NCBI GenBank assembly: GCA_900542505.1
Contig: UQNV01000003.1
Location: 1-64,000 of the forward strand
Reading direction: 5' to 3'
Length of the DNA stretch: 64,000 nucleotides
DNA from: an uncultured Alistipes sp.
GTDB taxonomy: Bacteria > Bacteroidota > Bacteroidia > Bacteroidales > Rikenellaceae
Of this stretch, positions 42,065-50,514 are shown piece by piece. How positions within the stretch are numbered: position 1 is the stretch's first letter; every line of letters begins with the position of its first letter. The translations under genes and the position numbers were made by a program. Below the pieces are notes generated by a model, which was given only the letters and a program-made list of their open reading frames with translations, ran no database searches and was not told where the DNA came from.

Positions 42065-43382
42065 AATATGACGCGTTGGTCTGGCGTCCCTGGTAGATGT
42101 TGAGCAGCTCGATGTTGAGCAGCGAGAGGTATTTGGCCTGCAGCACTTCCTGCCGGGCGGCCGTCAGTTCGTTCTGTGCCGTGAGCAGCTCGACGGTGTT
42201 CTTCATGCCGACGGCGAACTGTTCGCTCGTCAGTTCGTAGCTGCGCCGGGCATACTGCTGCTTCTCGACGGCGGCGACATACTGCGACTGGGCCGAGAGG
42301 GCGTCGAGGTAGGCCCCTTCGACCTCCTCGAGCAGCGTCTTTTTCAGGTCGAGCCACGTGAGCCGCGTGTTGGCGGCCGCCAGCCGCGCCTTGTTGGTTG
42401 CCGTGCGGTTCCGGCGGTTGGAGAAGATGGGGATGCTGAGCGTCAGCCCGACATTCTCGTTGAAGCGGTTCCAGATTTGGGTGCCGCTTTCGAAGCTGCC
42501 GCCCGACATGTGTCCCGTGCCGATGCCGGCCGTAAGGGCCACCGACGGCAGGAAGCCCGCCCGGGCCTCGCGTACCTCGAGGTCGGCCGCCTCGACGGCC
42601 AGTTCGCCGCGGGCGATTTCGGGCATCGTCTCGAGTGCCGTGGCATAGATGTCGCTCTTGGAGGGCAGCTGTGCGAGAATCGCCTCCTCGTCGACCGAAG
42701 GCTCGGCGAGCGTTATTTCGTCGGAGATGTCGAGCTCGAGCAGCTGCTTGAGCTGAAGCCTGTAGCTGTCGAGTGACGATTGTGCCACGACGACCTGGTA
42801 TTCGTCGCTGGCGTACTGGCTTTCGAGCTGTGCGAAGTCGACGCGGCTGATGGAGCCGGCCTTCCACATCGCCTCGGCGCGGTCGCGCTGCGCCTTCGAG
42901 GCGTCGGCCGTGCTGCGGTTGACCGTCACCGCTTCGGCCGCATAGAGACACTGCATGTAGGCCCGGACGATGGCGATGCGGATGTCGTTGGCCGCTTCGT
43001 CGACCGCCAGTTCGTCGATGCGGTTCTGCACCTGCTGCCGTTTGACGGCCGTGCGCAGCTTGCCGCCGTTGTAGAGCGTCATGCCGGCTTCGAGGCCGTA
43101 GGTGCCCGTATAGCTGTTGCGGTCGGTGGCGTTCGACGAGGGGTAGTTGGTCAGCCCCTGCGAGGTCGAGGCGGTCAGCGAGGGAAAGAGCGCCGCACGG
43201 GCCTCCTTCGTATCCTCTATGCCCGAGAGGTAGTCGTTGCGGCTCTGCCGGAGCTGGATGTTGTGCTCGAGCGCATAGTCCAGACAGTCGTTGAGCGTCC
43301 AGCTCTTCAGCGAATCGGGTTCCGCCGCCGCGCGTGTCGCCGCAAATGCGGCAATGAGGGTCAATATCAACAGTCGCTTCAT
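42063..43382 (-). CDS. TolC-family outer-membrane efflux protein (2)
   Basis: 439-residue exported channel protein. The signal peptide is MKRLLILTLIAAFAATRAAA. The first repeat starts WTLNDCLDYALEHNIQLRQ, and two OEP repeats span about 25-220 and 235-430. The strand section GLTLSIPIFSNRRNRTATNKA is typical. The ATG at 43382 lies about 12 nt downstream of the predicted transcription start, so the leader is very short. It is the first gene of the six-gene exporter/two-component operon. It is more compact than TolC 1 because it lacks the Ala/Pro linker. Confidence 0.94.
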   Translation of the reverse strand: MKRLLILTLIAAFAATRAAAEPDSLKSWTLNDCLDYALEHNIQLRQSRNDYLSGIEDTKEARAALFPSLTASTSQGLTNYPSSNATDRNSYTGTYGLEAGMTLYNGGKLRTAVKRQQVQNRIDELAVDEAANDIRIAIVRAYMQCLYAAEAVTVNRSTADASKAQRDRAEAMWKAGSISRVDFAQLESQYASDEYQVVVAQSSLDSYRLQLKQLLELDISDEITLAEPSVDEEAILAQLPSKSDIYATALETMPEIARGELAVEAADLEVREARAGFLPSVALTAGIGTGHMSGGSFESGTQIWNRFNENVGLTLSIPIFSNRRNRTATNKARLAAANTRLTWLDLKKTLLEEVEGAYLDALSAQSQYVAAVEKQQYARRSYELTSEQFAVGMKNTVELLTAQNELTAARQEVLQAKYLSLLNIELLNIYQGRQTNASY

Positions 43383-43399
43383 GGTCGTTGGTTTTACCG

Positions 43400-43432
43400 C
43401 AAAGCTACCTCGGGGTACGCGTGCGTGCAAAA
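43400..43432 (-). promoter_or_regulatory. promoter of second ABC exporter operon
   Basis: On the minus strand, TTTTG (43432-43428) lies exactly 20 nt from TAGCTTTG (43407-43400). The start is predicted near 43394, leaving a leader of about 12 nt. The segment GTAGCTTTGC also fits the GTANNTTTGC core consensus described for CTnDOT-type integration sites. Confidence 0.7.
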
Positions 43433-43549
43433 CTAATAGACGAACCGGGCGATTCCGTCGACGGATGGGGCGATTCGCCCGACGGCGTGAGCCCCCGCAC
43501 CGAGGGCTCCCGGCTCATCGGCCTGGACTTCATCGGGGTGGACGGCCGA

Positions 43550-43583
43550 TAAAAAAGCGGAGCGCCCGTTTTGCGGGCGCTCC
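43550..43583 (-). terminator. terminator after DUF486 gene
   Basis: GGAGCGCCCG pairs with CGGGCGCTCC around a CAAAA loop and is followed on the minus strand by GCTTTTTTATC. It lies about 30 nt past the stop. Confidence 0.85.
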
Positions 43584-43614
43584 GTGTGTTGCGGCGGGAA
43601 GCGGCTGCCGAGTC

Positions 43615-43980
43615 CTATTTGCGGAAGATGAAATAGACGGCCAGTATCAGGCAGAAGAAACCGGCCAGATGGTTCCAGCGCAGCGTGTCCGATTTCATGA
43701 AGAGCAGCGCGAAGAGCGTGAATACCGAAAGCGATACCACCTCCTGTATGACCTTGAGCTCCCAGAGCGAGAACGGGCCTCCGAACTGCGTGCTTCCGAT
43801 GCGGTTGGCGGGAACCTGGAAGCAGTATTCGAAGAGGGCGATGCTCCAGCTGAACAGGACGATGGCCACCAGGCCGAACCGCTCGAGCTTGGATTTGAAG
43901 GCGATGTGCCCGTACCACGCGAGGGTCATGAATGCGTTCGATACGACGAGCAACCCGACGGTTGCAACGGCTTTCCACAT
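43615..43980 (-). CDS. DUF486 / DMT-family small membrane protein
   Basis: 121-residue inner-membrane protein with four hydrophobic helices (about 4-24, 36-54, 73-93 and 101-119). The sequence SNAFMTLAWYGH and the FEYCFQVPANRIGSTQFGGPFSLWELKVIQEVVSL block are typical of the DUF486 family, a relative of the drug/metabolite transporter superfamily. The start at 43980 directly opens TM1. It follows the HAD gene by 2 nt, so the two are probably co-transcribed. A terminator follows. Function is unknown. Confidence 0.9.
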   Translation of the reverse strand: MWKAVATVGLLVVSNAFMTLAWYGHIAFKSKLERFGLVAIVLFSWSIALFEYCFQVPANRIGSTQFGGPFSLWELKVIQEVVSLSVFTLFALLFMKSDTLRWNHLAGFFCLILAVYFIFRK

Positions 43981-43982
43981 AG

Positions 43983-44642
43983 TTATTCGAGTATTTGATG
44001 GATGTTCGTGGTGTCGCGGAAATCGGAGACGATGCATCGGAGACCGGACTCCGTTTCGAGCTCCTCGCGCGGAAGGGTGGTCGCCAGCGCGACGATGCGG
44101 CCGATGCCGGCGCGTCGGGCCGCCTCGATGCCGGCCTTGGCATCCTCGAATACAAGACACGAGGCGGGGTCGAGCCCCAGTGCCGATGCGGCCGTGAGGT
44201 AGATTTCGGGGTCGGGTTTGCAGCGTGTCACCATGTCGCCGCTGATGCGTGCGTCGAAAAAGCGTCCGATGCGGCAGGCGTCGAGTACGAAATCGACATT
44301 GGCGCGGCATCCCGACGAACCTACGGCGCAGCGGACGCCCGCTTCGTGCAGTTGGCCGAGCAGCTCCGTCAGCCCCGGGGTCGGGACAATCTCGGGAGCG
44401 TATATTTCGCGGTAGATGGCCTCCTTTTCGTCGGCCAGAGCCGCGAGACCCTTGGTCCGGATGAGCTCCTCGGGCAGAATGAGGCGCATGATGTCGTCGT
44501 TGCCCATGCCGTAGGCGTTGCCCAGTTTGGCCTTCCAGTCGCGCACGCCGTAGTGGTCGCAGAAGATTTCGAAGGCCCGGATATGGACCGGCGTGTTGTT
44601 GACCAGCACTCCATCCATGTCGAAAATGGCTCCCTGTATCAT
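43983..44642 (-). CDS. HAD-family hydrolase (beta-phosphoglucomutase-like)
   Basis: 219-residue cytosolic phosphatase or mutase of HAD subfamily IA. Motif I is FDMDGVLV (D8 nucleophile, D10 acid), motif II GSSGC, motif III in RCKPDPEIY, and motif IV FEDAKAGIEAA. The helical cap (about 17-85) resembles beta-phosphoglucomutase and related sugar phosphatases. The promoter-like TACCTTTG (44669-44662) is about 20 nt ahead of the ATG. The substrate is probably a small phosphorylated sugar, but this is not certain. Confidence 0.92.
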   Translation of the reverse strand: MIQGAIFDMDGVLVNNTPVHIRAFEIFCDHYGVRDWKAKLGNAYGMGNDDIMRLILPEELIRTKGLAALADEKEAIYREIYAPEIVPTPGLTELLGQLHEAGVRCAVGSSGCRANVDFVLDACRIGRFFDARISGDMVTRCKPDPEIYLTAASALGLDPASCLVFEDAKAGIEAARRAGIGRIVALATTLPREELETESGLRCIVSDFRDTTNIHQILE

Positions 44643-44661
44643 CGTTTTCGGAAATTTTCCG

Positions 44662-44669
44662 CAAAGGTA
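44662..44669 (-). promoter_or_regulatory. -7 element of HAD/DUF486 operon
   Basis: The minus strand reads TACCTTTG, 19 nt ahead of the HAD ATG. It lies in the 60-nt gap after the DUF5686 gene. Confidence 0.55.
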
Positions 44670-44702
44670 GTCAATTTCTCTCCACGGCGGATGGGCGGCG
44701 GG

Positions 44703-47213
44703 TCAGAATTTGAGGTTGAGACTCAGGTTGACGGCGAAGTTCTGGATTTTCTGCCCTTCGACGGGGGTGCGGTGGGTCAGTCGCCAGATGCAGTCGATGC
44801 GCAGCACCCGCAGGATGTTCTCCACGCCGAATCCCGCCTCGATGTAGGGGTCCGTCACCGACGACATGCCGCGCGGGAAGAGCAGCACGGCCTGCGTGTC
44901 GGGCAGGCTGCCGTTGTTCTCGTTGCGCAGCGAGCCCCATACCCCCTTGCAGACCAGCACCTCGCGCCACTTGAGCCGCTTGAGCAGCGGGATGCGCCCC
45001 AGCAGGAACCCGTTGAAGTGGTGCTCGTAGAAGAACGAAAGCCAGGTGTCCGAGGCGAATTCGTAGTAGTTCATGCACGAGAAGGCGTAGGTGTCGTAGA
45101 AGTAGGTGCCGTTGCCTTCGTGCAGCTTGAGCAGCGGGTAGGGAACCTTGCCGAAGATGCGCCCTCCTTCGACCATGATGCGCGAATAGCCGACGGGCGG
45201 CAGTTCGAGCTTGTAGGAGAGGCGCCCGTCGAGCCGGTAGTATTTGCGGTCGTCGTGCATGAGTCCCCCGAGGCCCGCCGTGAAGCCGACGGCGAGAATC
45301 GGGTAGGGCGAGCCCAGGTATTGTTTGTCGAAGGCCGTGCGGTAGATTTTTTCGCGGTACGAGAAGCGCATGCCCACATGGAGCGCCGTGCTTGAAATCG
45401 ACCCGACGCGCTCGCCCGCGGGGTTCACCATCGGGACATAGCGGTTGCCGTAGACCCGCTGCGCACGGATGCCGAGCGTGTTGCTCAGTCCGTGCAGCCA
45501 TTCGTGTTCGTAGAGCGCCTCGACGCGGTTGACCATCGTGAGGCGTTTGTCTCCGCGCGAGAAGATGGAGCTGAGGATGTTGTTGTCGGCCAGCGCGTTC
45601 TGACCTGCGCCGAGCTGCACGACGTCGTGCAGCCCCGAAAGCGTCAGCTTGCGGGTCAGGCGCCGGTTGAAGGCCAGCTCCACGCTGCCGCCGCCCTTGA
45701 CATCCTCGTCGCGGGTGCCGTAGGCGACGAAGCCCGACAGGCGGATGCGCCGGCTGACGGCCGTGGTCGTGCGGGCTCCGAGCTGCATGCGGAAGCCCTC
45801 GAGGCGGTTGAAGCTCGCCATCTTGTAGTAGGGGCCGATGCCGATGTATTTCGTGTTGTAGTATCCGCCGACGATGGTGTTGATGATGGTGTAGATGTTG
45901 CGGTAGAGCGGGGCCTGCTGAATCGAGTCGACCATGGAGTAGATGCCCCGCTCCTGCTCGCTCAGACGGTAGGGGCGCGCCTCCTCCCAGAACTGCTCGT
46001 CGCGCGTGCCGACATCGTCGTCTGCGACGACCACGTCGTTGGTCATGCGCAGCACCTCGTCGGGAATGGGGGCTCCGATGCGCACGTCGGAGTAGGAGAC
46101 CTCGCGCGTGCCGATGAAGGAGACCAGATTCGACGAGTCGGCCCCTGTGACCGAGAATTCGGCCGAGACCTTGTCCCGCTTGCGGAACCAGACGCCCTCG
46201 TCGAGCAGCTGGTTCTCGTTCTCGAGCAGCAGGTGGTTAATCCAGTTGACGTTGACCCCCTTGGGCATGCGGGCCGAGGCCGACTGCAGCGCATAGGTTG
46301 CCGAGTCGATGTTCACCTCGCCGTCGAGCACGGCCGTCGAGAGCCGCTTGGGGTGGAAGCGTATTTTGTAGGTCTTGCGGCCCTCCACCTCGATGCTGTC
46401 GACCAGGAAGTAGTTGTAGAACGCCTCGCCCATCGAGGAGAGGGGGCTGGCGAAGCGGACGTTGAACAGCGCGATGAAGTTGTCGTAGAAGTTGATGTCG
46501 CCCTGCAGCTGGCCCGTGAACTGAGCGACGGTGAAGCTGTCCTCGACACCCGAAACGCGGCTGCCGCGAATCACCTCGCGGCTGAGCGAGGGCTGGCGGC
46601 TGTGGTAGTAGTCGGCCACGGCCTCCGAAATCATGGCCGGCAGGTAGGGCTGCCCGGTGAGGGCCGAGGTGTCGATGTGGTCGAATATGAAGCCGAAGTT
46701 CTTCTGCATGCGCCTGTTCCGGAACCGGGGCTTGATGTTGGTCAGGTCGAGCTCCATCTTGGTGTAGGTGGCGCAGCTGTAGCGTTCGTACTCCTGGGGA
46801 TTGTTGCGCGGACGGTTGCGGATGACCCCCTTGAGAATCGGCAGGGCCGGGTTTTCGCCCGGCGTGATGACCACGTTGTCGATGCCGAACTGGGCCGGCT
46901 CGAGGGCGAAGTCGACCTGGTTGTACTGCTTCGGGATGAGCGGCAGCGTGCGGCTGACGTAGCCCACCATCGAGGCCTCGACACGGCTCACCGTGTCGCG
47001 TGTTTCGAGCGAATAGATGCCCTGCTCGTCGGTGGTGATGCCGATGGTGGTGCCGGGGAAGACGACGCTGACGAACTGCAGCGGGTCGCCCGTTGCAGCG
47101 TCGGTCACCTGGCCGCGCACACGGGTGCTCTGGGCGCGGAGTTCGCAGCATCCGAGCAATCCTGCCATGAGGACGAAGAGTCCGACGATGTATGGTTTTC
47201 GCCAAAACCGCAT
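44703..47213 (-). CDS. DUF5686 outer-membrane protein with carboxypeptidase-regulatory-like domain
   Basis: 836-residue protein with a signal peptide (about 1-28, VGLFVLMAGLLGCCELRAQ), possibly a lipoprotein at one of the two Cys. A CarboxypepD_reg-like beta domain follows (about 30-105; VRGQVTDAATGDPLQFVSVVFPGT), then the DUF5686 body (about 130-836). The C-terminal half is made of alternating beta strands and ends FAVNLSLNLKF, an aromatic C-terminus typical of outer-membrane barrels. The family is widespread in Bacteroidetes and its role is unknown. The promoter TATCTTTG lies 5 nt before the ATG, so the mRNA should be leaderless. It is divergent from the YbaK gene. Confidence 0.92.
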   Translation of the reverse strand: MRFWRKPYIVGLFVLMAGLLGCCELRAQSTRVRGQVTDAATGDPLQFVSVVFPGTTIGITTDEQGIYSLETRDTVSRVEASMVGYVSRTLPLIPKQYNQVDFALEPAQFGIDNVVITPGENPALPILKGVIRNRPRNNPQEYERYSCATYTKMELDLTNIKPRFRNRRMQKNFGFIFDHIDTSALTGQPYLPAMISEAVADYYHSRQPSLSREVIRGSRVSGVEDSFTVAQFTGQLQGDINFYDNFIALFNVRFASPLSSMGEAFYNYFLVDSIEVEGRKTYKIRFHPKRLSTAVLDGEVNIDSATYALQSASARMPKGVNVNWINHLLLENENQLLDEGVWFRKRDKVSAEFSVTGADSSNLVSFIGTREVSYSDVRIGAPIPDEVLRMTNDVVVADDDVGTRDEQFWEEARPYRLSEQERGIYSMVDSIQQAPLYRNIYTIINTIVGGYYNTKYIGIGPYYKMASFNRLEGFRMQLGARTTTAVSRRIRLSGFVAYGTRDEDVKGGGSVELAFNRRLTRKLTLSGLHDVVQLGAGQNALADNNILSSIFSRGDKRLTMVNRVEALYEHEWLHGLSNTLGIRAQRVYGNRYVPMVNPAGERVGSISSTALHVGMRFSYREKIYRTAFDKQYLGSPYPILAVGFTAGLGGLMHDDRKYYRLDGRLSYKLELPPVGYSRIMVEGGRIFGKVPYPLLKLHEGNGTYFYDTYAFSCMNYYEFASDTWLSFFYEHHFNGFLLGRIPLLKRLKWREVLVCKGVWGSLRNENNGSLPDTQAVLLFPRGMSSVTDPYIEAGFGVENILRVLRIDCIWRLTHRTPVEGQKIQNFAVNLSLNLKF

Positions 47214-47218
47214 GTTTA

Positions 47219-47249
47219 CAAAGATACGAAAAGGAATCGAACCGCAAAA
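47219..47249 (-). promoter_or_regulatory. promoter of DUF5686 gene (leaderless)
   Basis: On the minus strand, TTTTG (47249-47245) is 18 nt from TATCTTTG (47226-47219). Only five bases (TAAAC) lie between the -7 box and the ATG at 47213. Confidence 0.65.
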
Positions 47250-47256
47250 AATAAAT

Positions 47257-47264
47257 TACCTTTG
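47257..47264 (+). promoter_or_regulatory. -7 element of ybaK-like gene
   Basis: TACCTTTG lies 37 nt ahead of the ATG at 47302. It is back to back with the DUF5686 promoter in an 88-nt divergent gap. Confidence 0.55.
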
Positions 47265-47301
47265 CGGCAAGCAAAGACGAACAACAGAACAGCACGCAAC
47301 G

Positions 47302-47793
47302 ATGGGACATGTGAAAATAGAGAAGACCAATGCCGCCCGTCTGCTCGACAGGGCGAAGATAGCCTATGAACTGGTCCCCTACGAGGTGGACGAGGAGCAT
47401 CTTGCAGCCACGCACGTGGCCGAACAGCTGGGCGAGGATATCGCCTGCATCTTCAAGACGCTGGTGTTGAAGGGCGACCGGACGGGGTATTTCGTCTGTG
47501 TCGTGCCGGGCAACCACGAGGTCGACCTCAAGGCGGCGGCCCGCGTCTCGGGCAACAAGAAGGTCGACCTCATACCGGTCAAGGAGCTGCTGCCCGTGAC
47601 GGGCTATATCCGGGGCGGCTGCTCGCCCGTGGGTATGAAGAAGGCCTTTCCGACCTACATCCACTCGACGGCTCTCGAGCATCCGTTCATCTACATCAGT
47701 GCCGGCGTAAGGGGGCTTCAGCTGAAAATCGCCCCGGCGGAACTCATCGCCTATGTCCGGGCTACGGTTGCCGAGCTGAGCCGCGAGGCATAG
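47302..47793 (+). CDS. YbaK-like Cys-tRNA(Pro)/Cys-tRNA(Cys) deacylase
   Basis: 163-residue cytosolic trans-editing enzyme that hydrolyses mischarged Cys-tRNA(Pro). The fold is recognised from KTNAARLLDRAKIAYELVPYEVDEEHLAATHVAEQLG, FKTLVLKGDRTGYFVCVVPGNHEVDLKAAARVSGNKKVDLIPVKEL, and the conserved GYIRGGCSPVGMKKAFPTYI segment that forms the cysteine pocket. The length is normal for YbaK/EbsC. Two more in-frame ATGs lie upstream, but the promoter at 47257 rules them out. A bidirectional terminator follows. Confidence 0.95.
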   Translation: MGHVKIEKTNAARLLDRAKIAYELVPYEVDEEHLAATHVAEQLGEDIACIFKTLVLKGDRTGYFVCVVPGNHEVDLKAAARVSGNKKVDLIPVKELLPVTGYIRGGCSPVGMKKAFPTYIHSTALEHPFIYISAGVRGLQLKIAPAELIAYVRATVAELSREA

Positions 47794-47876
47794 CATACCT
47801 CAAGTCGTACTTGAACATGGAAAAGCATCATGTGTCGGTTGATATGCGATGCATGAAAACAGTGTGATTCAACGGA

Positions 47877-47922
47877 AAACCGCCGCACGCTTCTCGGTTG
47901 AAAGGGAAGCGTGCGGCGGTTT
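47877..47922. terminator. bidirectional terminator (ybaK / rfbB)
   Basis: AAACCGCCGCACGCTTC pairs with GAAGCGTGCGGCGGTTT. The 17-bp perfect stem has a 12-nt loop and lies between convergent genes. T-runs of 3-4 nt flank both sides. Confidence 0.85.
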
Positions 47923-47948
47923 CGTATCGCCGGATACCGCGGCGGAAC

Positions 47949-49007
47949 TCAGCGGCCGCCGTACATGGCCTCGTAGTACTTTTCGTATTCGCCCGAGGTG
48001 ATGTTGTCCATCCACTCCTGGTGGTCGAGGTACCAGCGGACGGTGCGTTCGATGCCCTCCTCGAACTGCAGCGACGGCTCCCATCCCAGTTCGCGGTGGA
48101 GTTTCGAGGAGTCGATGGCATAGCGCAGGTCGTGGCCCGGGCGGTCGGTGACGAAGGTTATCAGCTCCTCCGAATACCCCTCGGGATTGCCCAGCATCCG
48201 GTCGACGGTCCGGACCAGCAGGCGGACGAGGTCGATGTTGCGCCATTCGTTGAAGCCTCCGATGTTGTAGGTCTCGCCCGGATGTCCGCGGTGGAAAATC
48301 AGGTCGATGGCCCGCGCGTGGTCCTCGACGTAGAGCCAGTCGCGGACATTCTCGCCGCGGCCGTAGACCGGAAGCGGCCGGCGGTGGCGGATGTTGTTGA
48401 TGAAGAGCGGAATCAGCTTCTCGGGGAACTGGTAGGGCCCGTAGTTGTTCGAACAGTTGGTCACTACGGTCGGCATGCCGTAGGTGTCGTGGCAGGCCCG
48501 TACGAAGTGGTCCGACGAGGCCTTCGAGGCCGAGTAGGGGCTGTGCGGGTCGTAGCGTGTGGTCTCGGTGAAGAGCCCTCCCGAAGCCGGCAGCGCGCCG
48601 TAAACCTCGTCGGTCGAGATGTGGTAGAAGAGCTTGCCCTCCCATGCGTCCTCCCACGCCTCGCGGGCGGCCTGCAGCAGGGTGAGCGTCCCCATGACGT
48701 TGGTCCGCGCGAAGGTGAACGGGTCGTGGATGGAACGGTCCACATGGCTTTCGGCCGCGAGGTGAATCACCCCGTCGATGGCGTACCGGCGGAAGAGTTC
48801 CCGCATGAGCTCCAGGTCGCAGATGTCGCCCCGCACGAAGGTGTAGTTGGGGGCCTGCTCGATATCGCTCAGATTGGCCAGATTGCCCGCATAGGTCAGC
48901 TTGTCGAGGTTGACGATGCGGTAGTCGGGGTATTTGCGCACGAAGAGCCGGACGACGTGCGAGCCGATGAATCCGGCTCCTCCGGTAATGAGTATGCTGC
49001 GTTTCAT
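47949..49007 (-). CDS. rfbB: dTDP-glucose 4,6-dehydratase RmlB/RfbB
   Basis: 352-residue extended short-chain dehydrogenase that converts dTDP-D-glucose to dTDP-4-keto-6-deoxyglucose. The NAD motif is GGAGFIGSHV (residues 9-18). The active-site segment reads YHISTDEVYGAL (T/D/E triad), and the catalytic Tyr/Lys are in YSASKASSDH. The substrate-binding part includes RHRRPLPVYGRGENVRDWLYVEDHARAI. Length is normal. It is the last gene of the rfbA-C-D-B operon, 75 nt after rfbD. The product feeds rhamnose into surface polysaccharide. Confidence 0.98.
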   Translation of the reverse strand: MKRSILITGGAGFIGSHVVRLFVRKYPDYRIVNLDKLTYAGNLANLSDIEQAPNYTFVRGDICDLELMRELFRRYAIDGVIHLAAESHVDRSIHDPFTFARTNVMGTLTLLQAAREAWEDAWEGKLFYHISTDEVYGALPASGGLFTETTRYDPHSPYSASKASSDHFVRACHDTYGMPTVVTNCSNNYGPYQFPEKLIPLFINNIRHRRPLPVYGRGENVRDWLYVEDHARAIDLIFHRGHPGETYNIGGFNEWRNIDLVRLLVRTVDRMLGNPEGYSEELITFVTDRPGHDLRYAIDSSKLHRELGWEPSLQFEEGIERTVRWYLDHQEWMDNITSGEYEKYYEAMYGGR

Positions 49008-49082
49008 ATAACTGGTTCCGATTTGTTTACAGGTGTTTATCTCTGCCTGTTCATGAGGTTGCGGCCGTGCCCTCCGTGCCTC

Positions 49083-49949
49083 CTATTGGCGGGACAATCG
49101 CGCCAGGCAGTAGAGCATCGATTCGCGCCAGTGGGGAATCTCGACCCCGAACGTCCGCCGCACCTTGCTCTTGTCGAGCACCGAGTAGGCGGGGCGTACG
49201 GCGCGTGTGGGGTACTCCTCCGTGCGGCAGGGCAGAATCCGGCAGGCGTCGTGCCCGGCGGCCCGTGCAATCTCCACCGCGAAGTCGTACCACGAGCATA
49301 CCCCCTCGTTCGAGAAGTGGTAGAGCCCCTCGTTGCCGGCGTAGTAGCCGCCTTCGGCAATCGAGAAGAGCGTCATGGCCAAATCGCCGGCGTAGGTCGG
49401 CGTCCCCACCTGGTCGCAGACCACGCTGATGTGGTCGCGCTCGGCCGTCAGGCGGAGCATCGTCTTCAGGAAATTGCCGCCGAATTCGGAGTAAAGCCAC
49501 GCCGTGCGGAAGATGAGCGCCTTGCAGCCCGAGGCGGCCACGGCCTTCTCGCCGGCCAGCTTCGTGCGGCCGTAGGCGCTCAGCGGGGCGGTCGCGTCCT
49601 CCTCGGTGTAGGGCAGGTGGGCGCATCCGTCGAAGACGTAGTCGGTCGATATGTGGAAGAGCGTCGCCCCGGTTCGGGCGGCGGCGCGGGCCAGGTTGCC
49701 GGCCGCCGTGCGGTTCAGCAGGTCGGCCTTGGCCTCCTCCTCTTCGGCGCGCTCGACGTTGGTATAGGCGGCGCAGTTGATAATGACGTCGGGGCGTTCG
49801 CTCCCGACCAGCGCATCGACGGCGCTCTCGTCGGTGACGTCGAGCTCGGCGACGTCGGTGAAGAGGTAGCTGTTGGGCGAGACGGAGCTCAGGCGGCGCA
49901 GTTCGCTGCCCAGCTGTCCGTTGGCGCCCGTTACGAGTATCTTAAGCAT
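49083..49949 (-). CDS. rfbD: dTDP-4-dehydrorhamnose reductase RmlD/RfbD
   Basis: 288-residue short-chain dehydrogenase that performs the last step to dTDP-L-rhamnose. The cofactor motif is GANGQLGSEL. The STDYVFDG motif precedes the catalytic YGRTKLAGE (Tyr, Lys). RTAWLYSEFGGNF contributes to the substrate pocket. The ATG at 49949 (MLKILVTG) is chosen; the upstream in-frame ATG at 49979 lies deeper in rfbC. It overlaps the rfbC end by 8 nt, indicating translational coupling. Confidence 0.97.
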   Translation of the reverse strand: MLKILVTGANGQLGSELRRLSSVSPNSYLFTDVAELDVTDESAVDALVGSERPDVIINCAAYTNVERAEEEEAKADLLNRTAAGNLARAAARTGATLFHISTDYVFDGCAHLPYTEEDATAPLSAYGRTKLAGEKAVAASGCKALIFRTAWLYSEFGGNFLKTMLRLTAERDHISVVCDQVGTPTYAGDLAMTLFSIAEGGYYAGNEGLYHFSNEGVCSWYDFAVEIARAAGHDACRILPCRTEEYPTRAVRPAYSVLDKSKVRRTFGVEIPHWRESMLYCLARLSRQ

Positions 49950-50514
49950 AATAGTCCGTATTGTAGTCGAAGAGTTCATCGGCCTCGGCCAGCAGCGGGT
50001 GGCGGCGGTCCTTCTCGGAGAGGATGACCGCTTCGGCCGGCAGCCGCCAGTCGATGGCGAGCGACGGGTCGTTCCATGCGATGGCGCCCTCCTGCTCGGG
50101 GGCGTAGGGGTTGTCGCACTTGTACTGGAAAAGCGCCTCGTCGCTCAGCACGGCAAAGCCGTGGGCGAATCCGCGCGGGATGAAGAGCTGGAGCCGGTTC
50201 TCGCCGCTCAGTTCGACGGCCACGTGGCGCCCGAACGTGGGCGAGCCGCGGCGGATGTCCACCGCCACGTCGAGTACGAGGCCGCGAACGACGCGTACCA
50301 GCTTCGACTGGGCATAACGCCCCTTCTGGAAATGGAGCCCGCGCAGCACGCCGTAGCGCGAAAACGACTCGTTGTCCTGGACGAAGCGGACGGGGCGCAC
50401 CGCCTCGTCGAACCGGCGTTGCGAGTAGCTCTCGAAGAAGTAGCCCCGGGCGTCGCCGAATACCTCGGGTTCGATGACGACCACCCCTTCGAGTTCGGTT
50501 TTTCGGATGTTCAT
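49942..50514 (-). CDS. rfbC: dTDP-4-dehydrorhamnose 3,5-epimerase RmlC/RfbC
   Basis: 190-residue cupin-fold epimerase. Family motifs are [43 protein letters not shown] (catalytic His in RGLHFQ) and [46 protein letters not shown]. The start at 50514 ([11 protein letters not shown]) overlaps the rfbA stop by 4 nt. The length matches the family. It dimerises and epimerises C3 and C5 of the 4-keto-sugar before reduction by RfbD. Confidence 0.98.
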   Translation of the reverse strand: MNIRKTELEGVVVIEPEVFGDARGYFFESYSQRRFDEAVRPVRFVQDNESFSRYGVLRGLHFQKGRYAQSKLVRVVRGLVLDVAVDIRRGSPTFGRHVAVELSGENRLQLFIPRGFAHGFAVLSDEALFQYKCDNPYAPEQEGAIAWNDPSLAIDWRLPAEAVILSEKDRRHPLLAEADELFDYNTDYYA

